Part shown: piece after piece, positions 18,751 through 27,584 of the stretch
How positions within the stretch are numbered: position 1 is the stretch's first letter
How the letters are laid out: each line of letters begins with the position of its first letter
Source: Rebecca billardiae RCC1528
Taxonomy: Eukaryota; Haptophyta
NCBI GenBank assembly: GCA_965240325.2
Contig: OZ251227.1
Span: 2,480,001-2,544,000, forward strand
DNA length: 64,000 nt
Direction: 5' to 3'
The notes under the pieces: model-generated
Databases searched by the model: none
Seen by the model: the letters and a program-made list of their open reading frames with translations, nothing else
What the model was told of the DNA's origin: nothing
Translations under genes and position numbers: made by a program

Positions 18751-19803
18751 TCACCGCCGCCCCCCGGCGGCAGACGAGTTGCGCTCCTTCTCGAGCACGT
18801 GCACGGCGTGGAGCATCTTGGCGATGCCCCCATCCTGATCCCCCACGGCTTCATCTCGCGGGCCCTCGGCGTCGTCGTTGAGCGCCGGCTCTCGGGTCGA
18901 GAGCTGTTGCTGCAGGTGGCGCAGGGTGAGCGCCGCGTCGTGCAGCCTGCCGGCTTGCACGTACACGCACGCGAGCACCCTGCACGTGCGCGCCAGCTCT
19001 GCCGCGTCGCCGGCTGCATCCGCCTGCTGCGCGTCGCGCGCCGTGAGCAGCTGCGCGATGGCCTCCGCCTCCTTGCGCCGCTGCATGAGCGCGAAGGCCA
19101 GGTCGACGCGCGCGAGTGACGTACGCGCGTGCCGCTCGCCGCACGACCGGCCCAACGCGCCGACGGCCTTGCGGTACGCGTCGACAGCAGCGCCCTTGTC
19201 GCCGGCGCGTAGGTGCGCCTCGCCGAGGGCACAGAGGATGTCGCCCAGGTCGGCAGTCGGGGGTCCGAGCACGCAGCGCGCGAGGGCCTGCGCGCGGAGG
19301 AGGTGGTGCTTCGCCTGTCGGAGCCGGCCGCCCTCGAGGTACACGAGCCCGAGGTTGAAGTGCGCGCTCGTCGCCCCGGGGAAATCCTTCCCAAACGCTT
19401 CCGTCAGAACCTCCGCCGCGTGGTGGTAGCTCTCTTCCGCGAGCTCGAGCTGATGCCGGCGCGCGTTCGTGGCGCCGAGCGCGAGGTGGATGGCGCCGAG
19501 TAGCTGCGGGTCGGCAGGCACAAGCCGGTTGTGCGCCTCCAGCGCCTCGCTGAGCGCCTCGGCCGCTTTGTCCGCGTCTCCCGACTCGACGTGCGTGAGC
19601 CCGAGCTGATGCATCGCGGCGATATGTTCGCGCGAGCCATCGCCATAGGCCGTGCGGCAGTGCTCGACGAGGCGAGACAGGCTTTGCGCACTCTCGCGGT
19701 ATCGCCCGGCACACCGATGGCGCCAGCCAAGCTCCAGCAAGTCCATGCGGCCATCCGGCTGCGGCGGCGAAATGACCGCAGCGCTGCTGGGCAGCGGCGC
19801 CAT
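18751..19803 (-). CDS. TPR protein (kinesin-light-chain-like TPR array)
   Basis: ATG at 19803, 350 residues. An in-frame ATG 19 codons later (MDLLELGWRHRCAGRY) is an alternative start. It contains about six tetratricopeptide units of 42-45 residues: LGLTHVESGDADKAAEALSE, HLALGATNARRHQLELAEES, FNLGLVYLEGGRLRQAKHHL, LGEAHLRAGDKGAAVDAYRK, VDLAFALMQRRKEAEAIAQL, and CRVLACVYVQAGRLHDAALT. The C-terminus is acidic then basic. TPR arrays are protein-protein adaptors; the partner is unknown. It is head-to-head with the coiled-coil gene at 19893, only 89 bp away, so the two are probably co-regulated. Confidence 0.8.
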   Translation of the reverse strand: MAPLPSSAAVISPPQPDGRMDLLELGWRHRCAGRYRESAQSLSRLVEHCRTAYGDGSREHIAAMHQLGLTHVESGDADKAAEALSEALEAHNRLVPADPQLLGAIHLALGATNARRHQLELAEESYHHAAEVLTEAFGKDFPGATSAHFNLGLVYLEGGRLRQAKHHLLRAQALARCVLGPPTADLGDILCALGEAHLRAGDKGAAVDAYRKAVGALGRSCGERHARTSLARVDLAFALMQRRKEAEAIAQLLTARDAQQADAAGDAAELARTCRVLACVYVQAGRLHDAALTLRHLQQQLSTREPALNDDAEGPRDEAVGDQDGGIAKMLHAVHVLEKERNSSAAGGRR

Positions 19804-19892
19804 CAGTCCCGCGCGGAGAGGAGAGCCAACCTGCCCGACACTGTCTTGGCACGGGCGGCCGTTTGACTTTTGAAAACGGACAGCGCGGGACG
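19804..19892. promoter_or_regulatory. 89-bp divergent promoter
   Basis: The shortest gap between divergent start codons in the window. It contains GTTTGACTTTTGAAAAC (19861-19877), an AT-rich island in otherwise GC-rich DNA that may mark initiation. Confidence 0.4.
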
Positions 19893-21644
19893 ATGGCGGC
19901 GGACGACCGCGAGAACGGCGCGGTGGTGCTCGAGCACGTCCGGCAGCTCGAGCAGGAGCTGGCGATCTGGACGGCGGAGAATCGCGAGCTCGACGCTGCG
20001 ATCGCCGCCGCCTCGGACGTCTCCGCTGGCACGGGCGCCGCCAGCGCCAGCCGGCGCGGAGTGTCAGCGGACGACCAGCGAGATCTGGAGGACGCGCTGC
20101 TCAGCCGGCACGAGGAGTTCACCCGCACGCAGCGACAGCTGGCCGACGCCGAGAACGAGCTGGACCTCAACCGCACCGAGCTTCGCGGGCTGTACCGCGA
20201 GCTCGCGTCGCACCGCCAGGCCGGGAAGGCCGCCGCCGTCGAGATGGCCACGCTGCAGGTCGCCCTCGAGGAGAGCCTCACCGCCGCGCTCGCTGCGGAG
20301 AACGCCGCGCTCCTGCACGACCGCGTGGGGCGCTTCCGCGCGCGTACGCAGGCGGGGCCACCACACAGTGCGAGCGCGAGCCCGCCGCGCAGCCGCAGCT
20401 GCGCGCGCGCGGGCAGCGCGGACACGGCCGCAAGCAGCGCGGTGCGCGCCGTGGTCCAAGCAGACGTCGAGCACCGCGCGCGCTTTGCAGAGGCGGCGAT
20501 GCCGCTGCTGTGCCAAGAAGCGCAGCGGCTTGACGAGGCGGTGTCCGCGCTCGCGGCGGAGCTGGGCGAGGGCGTGGCGCGCGCGAGGCTCGACGCCGCC
20601 GCGCAGCTCCGCCACGCGCGCGAGCTGCACGACGAGGCCCTCGCGCGAGAGGCGGAGGAGGCAGGCCAGCTGGTGCTGCTGCTGCGCACGCGGCGCAAGA
20701 GGCTTGGCGAGAGCGCGGCGCGGATGGCCGAGCTGCTCGTCGCGGCGCGCGGCGCGGCCGAGCAGTACGTGCAGCTGCGGCACGAGCGGCACACCCAGCT
20801 CGCCACACAGCTGCAGCTGCGCGCTGCGCGGTGCAAGGCCCTGCTGGGCTCGATGCGTGAGGGCGGCGACGGCTCGGCGGCCACACTCCCGGGCGGCGCG
20901 CCGGGCGGCGCGCCGCGCGCTGAGGCGGAGATGAAGCTGGAGGCCACCCTGCTGGACGAGGAGCTGCGCGCTGAGCTGCAGCGCGTGCAGAAGCTGATCC
21001 ACGCCATCGACTGGGAGTCGAGCCGCGCGAAGCGGCTGCAGCAGTACGCCGCGCTCGCACGCTCGCAGGCCTCGCGCTGCCGCGCGGCCCACCGGTCGGA
21101 CAATCTCGTGCCCGAGATCGAGGTGCGTCAGGTGGAGACGGCGCACGTGCTGCGCCGGCGGGAGCGGCAGGTGGAGCGCTTGCGCGGCGCGGAGGTGTCG
21201 GCTGGCACGCTGTTGGAGGAGCTCATGGCGGACGTCGGCCGCGATCCGCTCGCGGAGCAGGCCGAGGCGTGGCGCGAGGTGTGCGCACACTCACAACGCC
21301 TGGCAGAGCGGCTCAACAGCACCGTCGCGGCCGCCGAGACGTCCCACCTGGCCACGGCGCTGAGCCCAGCGAGCGAGGCACCGCGCGGCGCAGCCCAAGC
21401 GGAGCCGCGGCCGGGCGCGGTCACCGCCTCGTGCAGTGCACCGTCAGGCAGCGGCGCCGCGTCCTGCAGCCCCGCTGCCGCCGTGCCACGAGCGGTGCCG
21501 ACGGTCCTGGTGACGACGCCATCGCGCGAGTCATCGTGGGCTGACGAGCACGAATCGCACGACGTCGACGCCGACGGGGTCACCGCAGCGTGCCGCCACG
21601 CGGCGCCAGGTGCAGGACCGGCGGCGGCGGCAGCATCAAGATGA
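19893..21644 (+). CDS. Long coiled-coil protein of unknown function
   Basis: The first in-frame ATG is 19893 (the open frame before it starts with TTG), giving 583 residues. Almost the whole protein is heptad-like helix rich in Ala, Glu, Arg and Leu: VLEHVRQLEQELAIWTAENR, then RHEEFTRTQRQLADAENELD, SALAAELGEGVARARLDAAA, LQRVQKLIHAIDWESSRAKR, and ETAHVLRRRERQVERLRGAE. The last 120 residues are Ser/Ala/Pro-rich and disordered. No motor or other catalytic domain is visible. It could be a cytoskeletal, centriolar or flagellar component, which would suit its TPR neighbour, but that is inference. Confidence 0.75.
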   Translation: MAADDRENGAVVLEHVRQLEQELAIWTAENRELDAAIAAASDVSAGTGAASASRRGVSADDQRDLEDALLSRHEEFTRTQRQLADAENELDLNRTELRGLYRELASHRQAGKAAAVEMATLQVALEESLTAALAAENAALLHDRVGRFRARTQAGPPHSASASPPRSRSCARAGSADTAASSAVRAVVQADVEHRARFAEAAMPLLCQEAQRLDEAVSALAAELGEGVARARLDAAAQLRHARELHDEALAREAEEAGQLVLLLRTRRKRLGESAARMAELLVAARGAAEQYVQLRHERHTQLATQLQLRAARCKALLGSMREGGDGSAATLPGGAPGGAPRAEAEMKLEATLLDEELRAELQRVQKLIHAIDWESSRAKRLQQYAALARSQASRCRAAHRSDNLVPEIEVRQVETAHVLRRRERQVERLRGAEVSAGTLLEELMADVGRDPLAEQAEAWREVCAHSQRLAERLNSTVAAAETSHLATALSPASEAPRGAAQAEPRPGAVTASCSAPSGSGAASCSPAAAVPRAVPTVLVTTPSRESSWADEHESHDVDADGVTAACRHAAPGAGPAAAAASR

Positions 21645-22788
21645 CGACGACGCACTACAGCACATCAATCATCATCAGCAGGTAACGTGGTCTTGAGTCG
21701 AGTCGTCACTCGTCTTCATCATCATCATTCATCTCAGACATCTGGCGGTGCGTGACACTTTGACTCTGCTGTCATCAGCAGACCGGTCGTATAACGACTC
21801 GGCCCGACGACCCTCGCCGACGGGCCTCGCCTCGGTCATCGCGCCCGCGGGCGCGGGCAGTGCCGTGGCGGGCGTGAGCATCATCGACATCAGCAGCGTC
21901 AGCGTCTCGCCGTCTCCGAGAGTGCGCGTGGCAGCGTGATCCACTGATCGCCCGATCGGACTCGGTCTCGGAGTCGGACCGCGCCTCGGCGCCTGCTAAA
22001 TGCCTGCTAATCCAGTATTCGCCCGAGCAGTAGTAATCAATAATGTCAGCTAAGCCTGATGAGACATGAGTGATGATGACTGATCTGAGATGCTGCTGCT
22101 GTAATACTCGGTGTCACGGTAGTCCAGTACACAGAGTCAGACGGTGACTCACGCCCACGGCACGGTGTCGGTGACGCCGCCGTGACACAGACAGTGACAC
22201 TGAGTCACACTGACACTGTCTGTCACTGACGGTCTGCTGACCCATTCTATGATTTAACGACACAGGTAGGACGACGCGGGTCTCCTGATTCGTCGGCGGC
22301 AGTGCCCGATCGTCGACACGAAGTCGGCGTTGGTGGCAGAGCATAGCCTGCACCGGGGAACCTTAGACTTAGAGTCTGCAGCGGTGATTAATTCCGGTGA
22401 ATATTTCGCGTCGTCGACATATTATATTGTTATATATATTATGCCGGGGGCCGAACCGGTGCCCATGATGACTAGTGGATGGACTCCGTCCGCCTACTTG
22501 GACTCGCCGGTGACTCCGTCTCCGACGGTCCCGGTCCGGAGCCCGCGTCTGGCGCAGACGCCGGAGTCCTGAGGCTGAAGCCACAGAAGAGGTCCTCGTC
22601 AAACCTCATTCAGGGACAGGAGTCCGGCAGCTCATCAGCAGGCCTCACCATGGACGCCGGATGACGCGACACTGGTGCGACGCCGTTCCACGAGGCGGCC
22701 CTGCCTGCCAGTCTGCGCGACTACCAGCCGCGCATCGGCGCGTGGTGCCGCGCAGCTGCGTAGGACCGCCGCCAGCGCAGCGGCCTGG
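21645..22788. other. Convergent intergenic region
   Basis: No gene is visible. It contains runs of CATCATCATCA (21715-21730), a hairpin with arms ACAGACAGTG (22187) and CACTGTCTGT (22214), and an AT-rich stretch around 22390-22445. Confidence 0.45.
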
Positions 22789-23337
22789 TCACTCGGGCGG
22801 GTGGCTCTTGATGAGGCCGAGCTTCTCGGCCTGCTGCGAGGCGTGCTTGGAGACGGTGTCCGACGCGCGCTCGACGTACGGCGCGGTGCGCGCGATGAAT
22901 TCGGGGTAGAGGAAGAAGGCGGCCGCGCCCCCGCCGACCACCAGGTTGCGCACGAGCGGGCGGATCCCTGAGCGGTACGCCGGCGCGACCGCGAGGAACG
23001 TGACGCCCGCGACCACCAGCGCGGGGTTCTCGCGGCGCAGGTCGAGGGCCCGCTGCTTGGTGATGTCGAGGTGCGACGATCCCGTGTTAAGCACGTCCTC
23101 CACCTTCTCGCGTCCGCTGCTGATGACAGAGGTGACCGAGCCGACCGACTCCTCGCATCGCTCCCGCATCTCGCGCACGCGCACGCGGAGCCAGTTGTCC
23201 TCTTCAGTCGCCTGTAGCTCCTTGAGGGCGGTGATGGCTGGCGAGGCGGCCTCGTTCACCCACTGCCATTGCTCCTGCACCTTCCCGGCGAGCTCTTGCA
23301 GCTGTTTGAGGTTGTCCTCACCCACCTGCTTGGACAT
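22789..23337 (-). CDS. Small membrane protein, possibly MICOS/apolipoprotein-O-like
   Basis: ATG at 23337, 182 residues. The N-terminal half is a charged helix (DNLKQLQELAGKVQEQWQWV, then VREMRERCEESVGSVTSVIS). Two hydrophobic segments follow, PALVVAGVTFLAVAPAY and LVRNLVVGGGAAAFFLYPEF, with a basic loop between, and a C-terminal amphipathic helix (VERASDTVSKHASQQAEKL). This helix plus two-segment layout with a YP motif after the second segment recalls Mic26/Mic27 (apolipoprotein O family) of the mitochondrial cristae-organising complex, but the match is weak. Frame continuation 5' of the ATG is Arg/Ser/Pro-rich shadow and is left out. It is head-to-head with the protease gene. Confidence 0.65.
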   Translation of the reverse strand: MSKQVGEDNLKQLQELAGKVQEQWQWVNEAASPAITALKELQATEEDNWLRVRVREMRERCEESVGSVTSVISSGREKVEDVLNTGSSHLDITKQRALDLRRENPALVVAGVTFLAVAPAYRSGIRPLVRNLVVGGGAAAFFLYPEFIARTAPYVERASDTVSKHASQQAEKLGLIKSHPPE

Positions 23338-23572
23338 GCCGCCGATCGACACGGGTGGCTCTGGACGCGGGCCAGCAAGGATGCCTGCCCTGGAAGTCCG
23401 GCGGCTCAGCAGGCCCTGGTCCGGGCGAGCTGCCCACACAGCAGCCGATTTTGTTTTGTGAGCCGGCGCGCGATTTTCGGCAGCGCCAAAAAGAAAGACA
23501 GGCTGGGCTGCAGTGCTGCACAGCTCGACATCTCCGCCAGCGCGGAGGTGTCGTTCGTCGCAGCTCGGCACG
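23338..23572. promoter_or_regulatory. Divergent promoter, small membrane protein and secreted protease
   Basis: 235 bp between start codons. It holds GCGCCAAA at 23483-23490, a perfect match on the opposite strand to the E2F/DP consensus TTTSSCGC, and nearby CGATTTTCGG. Chance matches are expected in a window of this size. Confidence 0.35.
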
Positions 23573-26500
23573 ATGCTGCTAACGCCTGGCGTGCTGCTCC
23601 TAGCGGCCGTCTCGGCGGGGGTGGGACCTGCGGCCCCGGCGCAGGTGGCGCCAGGCGTTGCGCACCGGCTCTCGCCCGCGCGCACGCTCGAGCTCCCGAC
23701 CGCGAGCTCCTTACCCGCGCACGCCAGGCCACGCGGCGGGTACGGCGTTCGCGTCGAGCTCCACGGCGCGTCTCTCGCGCTCAATGGATCGACGCACCGC
23801 GTGGAGAACGGCACGTGGGTGTGGCGCATGCAGCTGCGCAGCGCCGGGGCGCACTCGCTGAGCGCCCACCTCGACGGCGTGCGCGTCGAGCCGGGCGACG
23901 CGCTTTACGTCTACAGCGGAACGCACGGACACGGTGCGGGCCGCGCCTACTCGCACTCAGCGGGCGCCAGCCGGAGGAGCGAGCAGCTGGTCACCGCGCC
24001 CCTGCCGGGCGAGGCGCTCGTGCTTGAATATTGCGCCGCGCCCGGCTCGCCCGCGGCTGCGGGCCCTCCGCTCCGCGTGCGCGCCGCGATCGTGGGCGTG
24101 CGTCCGACATTCGGGATCCACCGGTTTGGCGGCGGCGGCGGCGGCGGCGGCCTCGGCGAAGGCGGCGAAGGCCTCAGCAGCGGCGGCGACGGCGGCAACG
24201 GCGGCAACGGCGGCGACGACCACGCCGCCGTTCGCGACGACGGCGCCGCTCCCGCCGCCGCCGCCGAGGAGAAGGCGGGCGGCCTCCCGACGGAGCGCGT
24301 TCCACCCAAGAGCTCCGCCGCCGCCGCGGGCGGCACGAACGAGGACCGCGGGCACTCGCGCCGCGCGCGCGTGCACAACTCGAGCTGGACGTTCGACTCC
24401 CTCGTCTCCGAGCTCGAGTACGGCGTGCACGCCTCCGAGGCCGCGCACCTCAGCTGCCAGGTCAACCCGTCCTGCCCCGAGGTCGAGCAATGGTCGGAGG
24501 TGACGCGCGGCGTGGCGCTCGTACTGAACGAGTACGGCGCGCTGTGCTCCGGCTCGCTGGTGAACACGCTCACGCCCGCCGCCTCCGGCGGGCGCGGCGG
24601 CGCGCGGCACCAGTACTTCCTCACCGCCTTCCACTGCATCCGCGAGGTCGTCGAGGCGCCGGCGTTCGACGTCGCCAACGAGAGCTCGACGTGGCTGCCT
24701 TTTTTATTCGTCTTTAATTGGGTCTCGCCCTCGTGCCACCCGTCGCGCGCGCCGTCGAGCCGGCGCGCGCTCGAGGCGGCGGGCGCGGACGCGGTCTTCG
24801 GCGCGCACATCCGCGCGTACGGCAACGACTCCGACTTCGCGCTCCTCGAGATCGAGGAGCCCATCCCGCGCGCGTACAATGTCCGGTACAACGGCTGGGA
24901 CGCGACCGCGGCCGTGCCGGCCGGCGCGTTCGTCGTGCATCACCCGGAGGGCGACCTGATGAAGGTGGCGGTGGAGCGCGACGCGCTGCGGCTCGGGCTG
25001 TTCGGCGGGCAGGGCTACCACCAGACCATCGCGCACACGCGGCGCACGTGGCAGGCGCCGCACTGGTACGTGCAGCACTACGAGCTCGGCTCGACCGAGT
25101 CGGCGTCGTCGGGCGCGCCGCTCTTCTCCCCGGATGGCCTCGTGGTGGGCGTGCTCCACGGCGGCTTCGCGACGTGCGAGGACCCGTCGCACGACTGGTT
25201 CGGCCGGCTGTCGTACATGTTCCACAACCGGCTGCTCTTCGAGCAGGGCATCCGGCACGGCCAGCTCCAGCCGTGGCTCGATCCGGGCGCGACCGCGCGG
25301 CTGCGCACGCGCGGCGCGGACGGCGAGCCGCATGCCAACGTGCCGAGTGCAGACGCAGGCCTGATGGTGCAGCCCAAGCTGATCGAGCTGGGCGCGGTGG
25401 GCGCGGCGCACGTGCGCGCGGAGCGGAGGCGCGAGCGGCACGAGCCGAGCGCCGCCGCCGCCGACCCCGTGCGCGTGCGCCTCTCCCTGCTCGCGCGGCC
25501 GACCGCGCCCGTGGCCGTGTACGCGCGCGCCGCCGAGCCCGCCGCGCCGGGCGCGCACGCGCGCGCGCACGGCACCTCCCGCCGTGGGCGCATGCGGCGC
25601 GAGAGCGACGCGCACAACAGCCTGAACCGGCTCGACGACATGGACCCGCCTCCAGAGCAGCCCGCGCCGGCGCCGCGCTCCGGCCCGCGCGCGGGCGGCG
25701 TGGGCAAGGCGTCCCTCCCGGACGCGACGAGCAAAGCGCCCGCCTCCGACGGCGGCGCGGGCGGTCCACCATTCTCAGCGGCGCTCGCCGACGGCTCGGT
25801 GCTCGTGGCGGTGCTCGCGGACGCGCAGGCGCCGAGCGACGCGCGCGCCGACGCGGAGGCCGCCCCGTGGTTCTCGCCGCGCGACGTGCAGCTGCCGCCG
25901 GCGCTCGTCAGCCGCGCCGTCGGCGCCGCGCGGCACAAGCAGGACCAGCCGATGCTGCAGCTGTGCGCGCGCTCCGCGGACGCGGCGTACGATGGTGTGG
26001 TGCTCGACCTCGCGATTGCGACCGCGACGCCGCCGGCGGGGGGTCGGCACGCGCAGCCGGGCACGCCGCCGGGCGTGCAGTTCGAGACGTGCGTGCGCGT
26101 GCTGAGCGGCACCTCGCAGCTCCCCGGCCTCCTCCCCGGCAGCGGGTACGACGTGCGCTCGTGCTACGCCAAGTGCAGAGGTTCGCCTTTCTTCGGCCTC
26201 GCCGCCTCGCGCTGCGTGTGCGCCTCGCGGCTCGGCGCGCACCTCTCGGTCGTGCCGAGCGACTGCGGGCCGCCGTGCGCCTCGGAGGTGGACACGGACG
26301 TGTACTCGCTCTGCGGCTCCGAGTACTACGTCGCCGTCTACACCACGGGGGCGCACGGCCACGAGCACGCGCTCGAGCTGAGAGGCGCGCCGCGCGCGCA
26401 GCCGACGGGCGCGCGGCGGGCGCGCGGCGCGCCCGCGCTGCGCCCGCTGGCGGCCGATGCGCGCGCACTCGCGCGGAGGGCGCTGCCGGCCCTCGCCGTG

Positions 26501-26689
26501 TGCTGCGTGGCAGCTCTCTTGCTTGCCGCGCGCAGGCGCGCCATCTCACGACGCCGGGCTGATGGCGGCTTGGCGTGGCGGAGCTGCTCGGATCGCCCGC
26601 TGGCGATGCACCGGGCCACCGCGTCTGCCGTGGCGTCGCCATTGGCATCAGCAGCAGTGGCGGCGCCGGCCCTGGCTCCGATGCACTAG
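23573..26689 (+). CDS. Secreted trypsin-like serine protease (lysyl-endopeptidase-like) with WSC-like domain and C-terminal TM helix
   Basis: ATG at 23573, 1038 residues, no intron. A signal peptide (MLLTPGVLLLAAVSAGV) is followed by a pro-domain (WVWRMQLRSAGAHSLSAHLD, GDALYVYSG) like that of Achromobacter protease I, a long Gly-rich linker, and the peptidase. The triad is His354 in FLTAFHC, Asp421 in NDSDFALLEI and Ser513 in STESASSGAPLFS, followed by GLVVGVLHGGFATC. This pattern matches the bacterial lysyl/glutamyl endopeptidase group of family S1. Residues about 840-930 resemble a WSC cysteine-rich domain (CVRVLSGTSQLPGL, SCYAKC, FFGLAASRCVCAS). Near the C-terminus ALPALAVCCVAALLLAARRR is a membrane anchor. 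It is predicted to be a cell-surface type I membrane protease. Substrate unknown. Confidence 0.82.
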   Translation: MLLTPGVLLLAAVSAGVGPAAPAQVAPGVAHRLSPARTLELPTASSLPAHARPRGGYGVRVELHGASLALNGSTHRVENGTWVWRMQLRSAGAHSLSAHLDGVRVEPGDALYVYSGTHGHGAGRAYSHSAGASRRSEQLVTAPLPGEALVLEYCAAPGSPAAAGPPLRVRAAIVGVRPTFGIHRFGGGGGGGGLGEGGEGLSSGGDGGNGGNGGDDHAAVRDDGAAPAAAAEEKAGGLPTERVPPKSSAAAAGGTNEDRGHSRRARVHNSSWTFDSLVSELEYGVHASEAAHLSCQVNPSCPEVEQWSEVTRGVALVLNEYGALCSGSLVNTLTPAASGGRGGARHQYFLTAFHCIREVVEAPAFDVANESSTWLPFLFVFNWVSPSCHPSRAPSSRRALEAAGADAVFGAHIRAYGNDSDFALLEIEEPIPRAYNVRYNGWDATAAVPAGAFVVHHPEGDLMKVAVERDALRLGLFGGQGYHQTIAHTRRTWQAPHWYVQHYELGSTESASSGAPLFSPDGLVVGVLHGGFATCEDPSHDWFGRLSYMFHNRLLFEQGIRHGQLQPWLDPGATARLRTRGADGEPHANVPSADAGLMVQPKLIELGAVGAAHVRAERRRERHEPSAAAADPVRVRLSLLARPTAPVAVYARAAEPAAPGAHARAHGTSRRGRMRRESDAHNSLNRLDDMDPPPEQPAPAPRSGPRAGGVGKASLPDATSKAPASDGGAGGPPFSAALADGSVLVAVLADAQAPSDARADAEAAPWFSPRDVQLPPALVSRAVGAARHKQDQPMLQLCARSADAAYDGVVLDLAIATATPPAGGRHAQPGTPPGVQFETCVRVLSGTSQLPGLLPGSGYDVRSCYAKCRGSPFFGLAASRCVCASRLGAHLSVVPSDCGPPCASEVDTDVYSLCGSEYYVAVYTTGAHGHEHALELRGAPRAQPTGARRARGAPALRPLAADARALARRALPALAVCCVAALLLAARRRAISRRRADGGLAWRSCSDRPLAMHRATASAVASPLASAAVAAPALAPMH

Positions 26690-27584
26690 CAAGTGCGGTA
26701 TATTCGTCAATGCTGTCGCCATATATATAGTCGTGGTCGATCTCATATCATAGTCCGGCAGCGCGCATCATCACTCTACATCATAGAGCCGAGTAGCGGA
26801 AGTGACTGCCCGAAGTGCCGATGACGGGCCCGTCACAGCTAGTCTTGCACTCCGACTCCGTCTCCGATCCGAGACTCCATCAGTCACTGCTGATGTCTGC
26901 TGATCCGGACGAGCAGCACGGACTCCCTCCAGGCTCCAGCAGCCACTCTGCAGCCAGCAGGCTGCCCTGATAATAAGCAATTATTAATCCGCCGCCAGCA
27001 GGGCTCCGCAGGACTGCTACAGCTTAGCCTGCCTAGTACAGTAGTTATTGAACTGTAGTCGTACTGCATCACAGCAGCTTTAAGCCTTTAAAGACGCCAG
27101 CACTGCTAGTTACGACTCATCATCACTCAGTCTCAGACATCTGAGTAGCAGTAGGGACTACACTATACTGCTACTAGTTAGTCGTCAAGTCACACTATTA
27201 CAGAGTCAGAGTATAACAGTACAGATAGACGTGCGTGCACGCGCGTTGACGTTGTCCGCAGCGGCCCGCGCGAGGCCGCGGACACTGATCAATATCAAGC
27301 GAGTGACAGGACACACTCGTAACACATATGCAGGTCCGTCGCATATATCAATCAGGCCATACGTATGTATACATCATGACGACATCATCACGTATCACTC
27401 AATACTCATCGGCATCGGAGTATCGGACCCGATGACTTATGAGTCATCATCATCATATATATATATGGCGGCCGATGATCCGCCCGATCCGCCGCGGGCC
27501 CGATCCGCGATCGGCCGATCGCACCGATGGCAATGGCGCGATGGCCCAATCGATGGCGGCGATGACCGGATGACGCTAATCATT
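26690..27584. other. Convergent intergenic region
   Basis: No gene is visible between the protease gene (plus) and the sulfotransferase gene (minus). It is AT-richer than the flanking genes and has a short microsatellite CATCATCATATATATATAT at about 27446. Confidence 0.5.

Noticed and set aside
19863-19892. Start of the coiled-coil protein at a TTG ten codons earlier
   Set aside because: There is no ATG in that extension, and a eukaryotic gene is expected to use the ATG at 19893.
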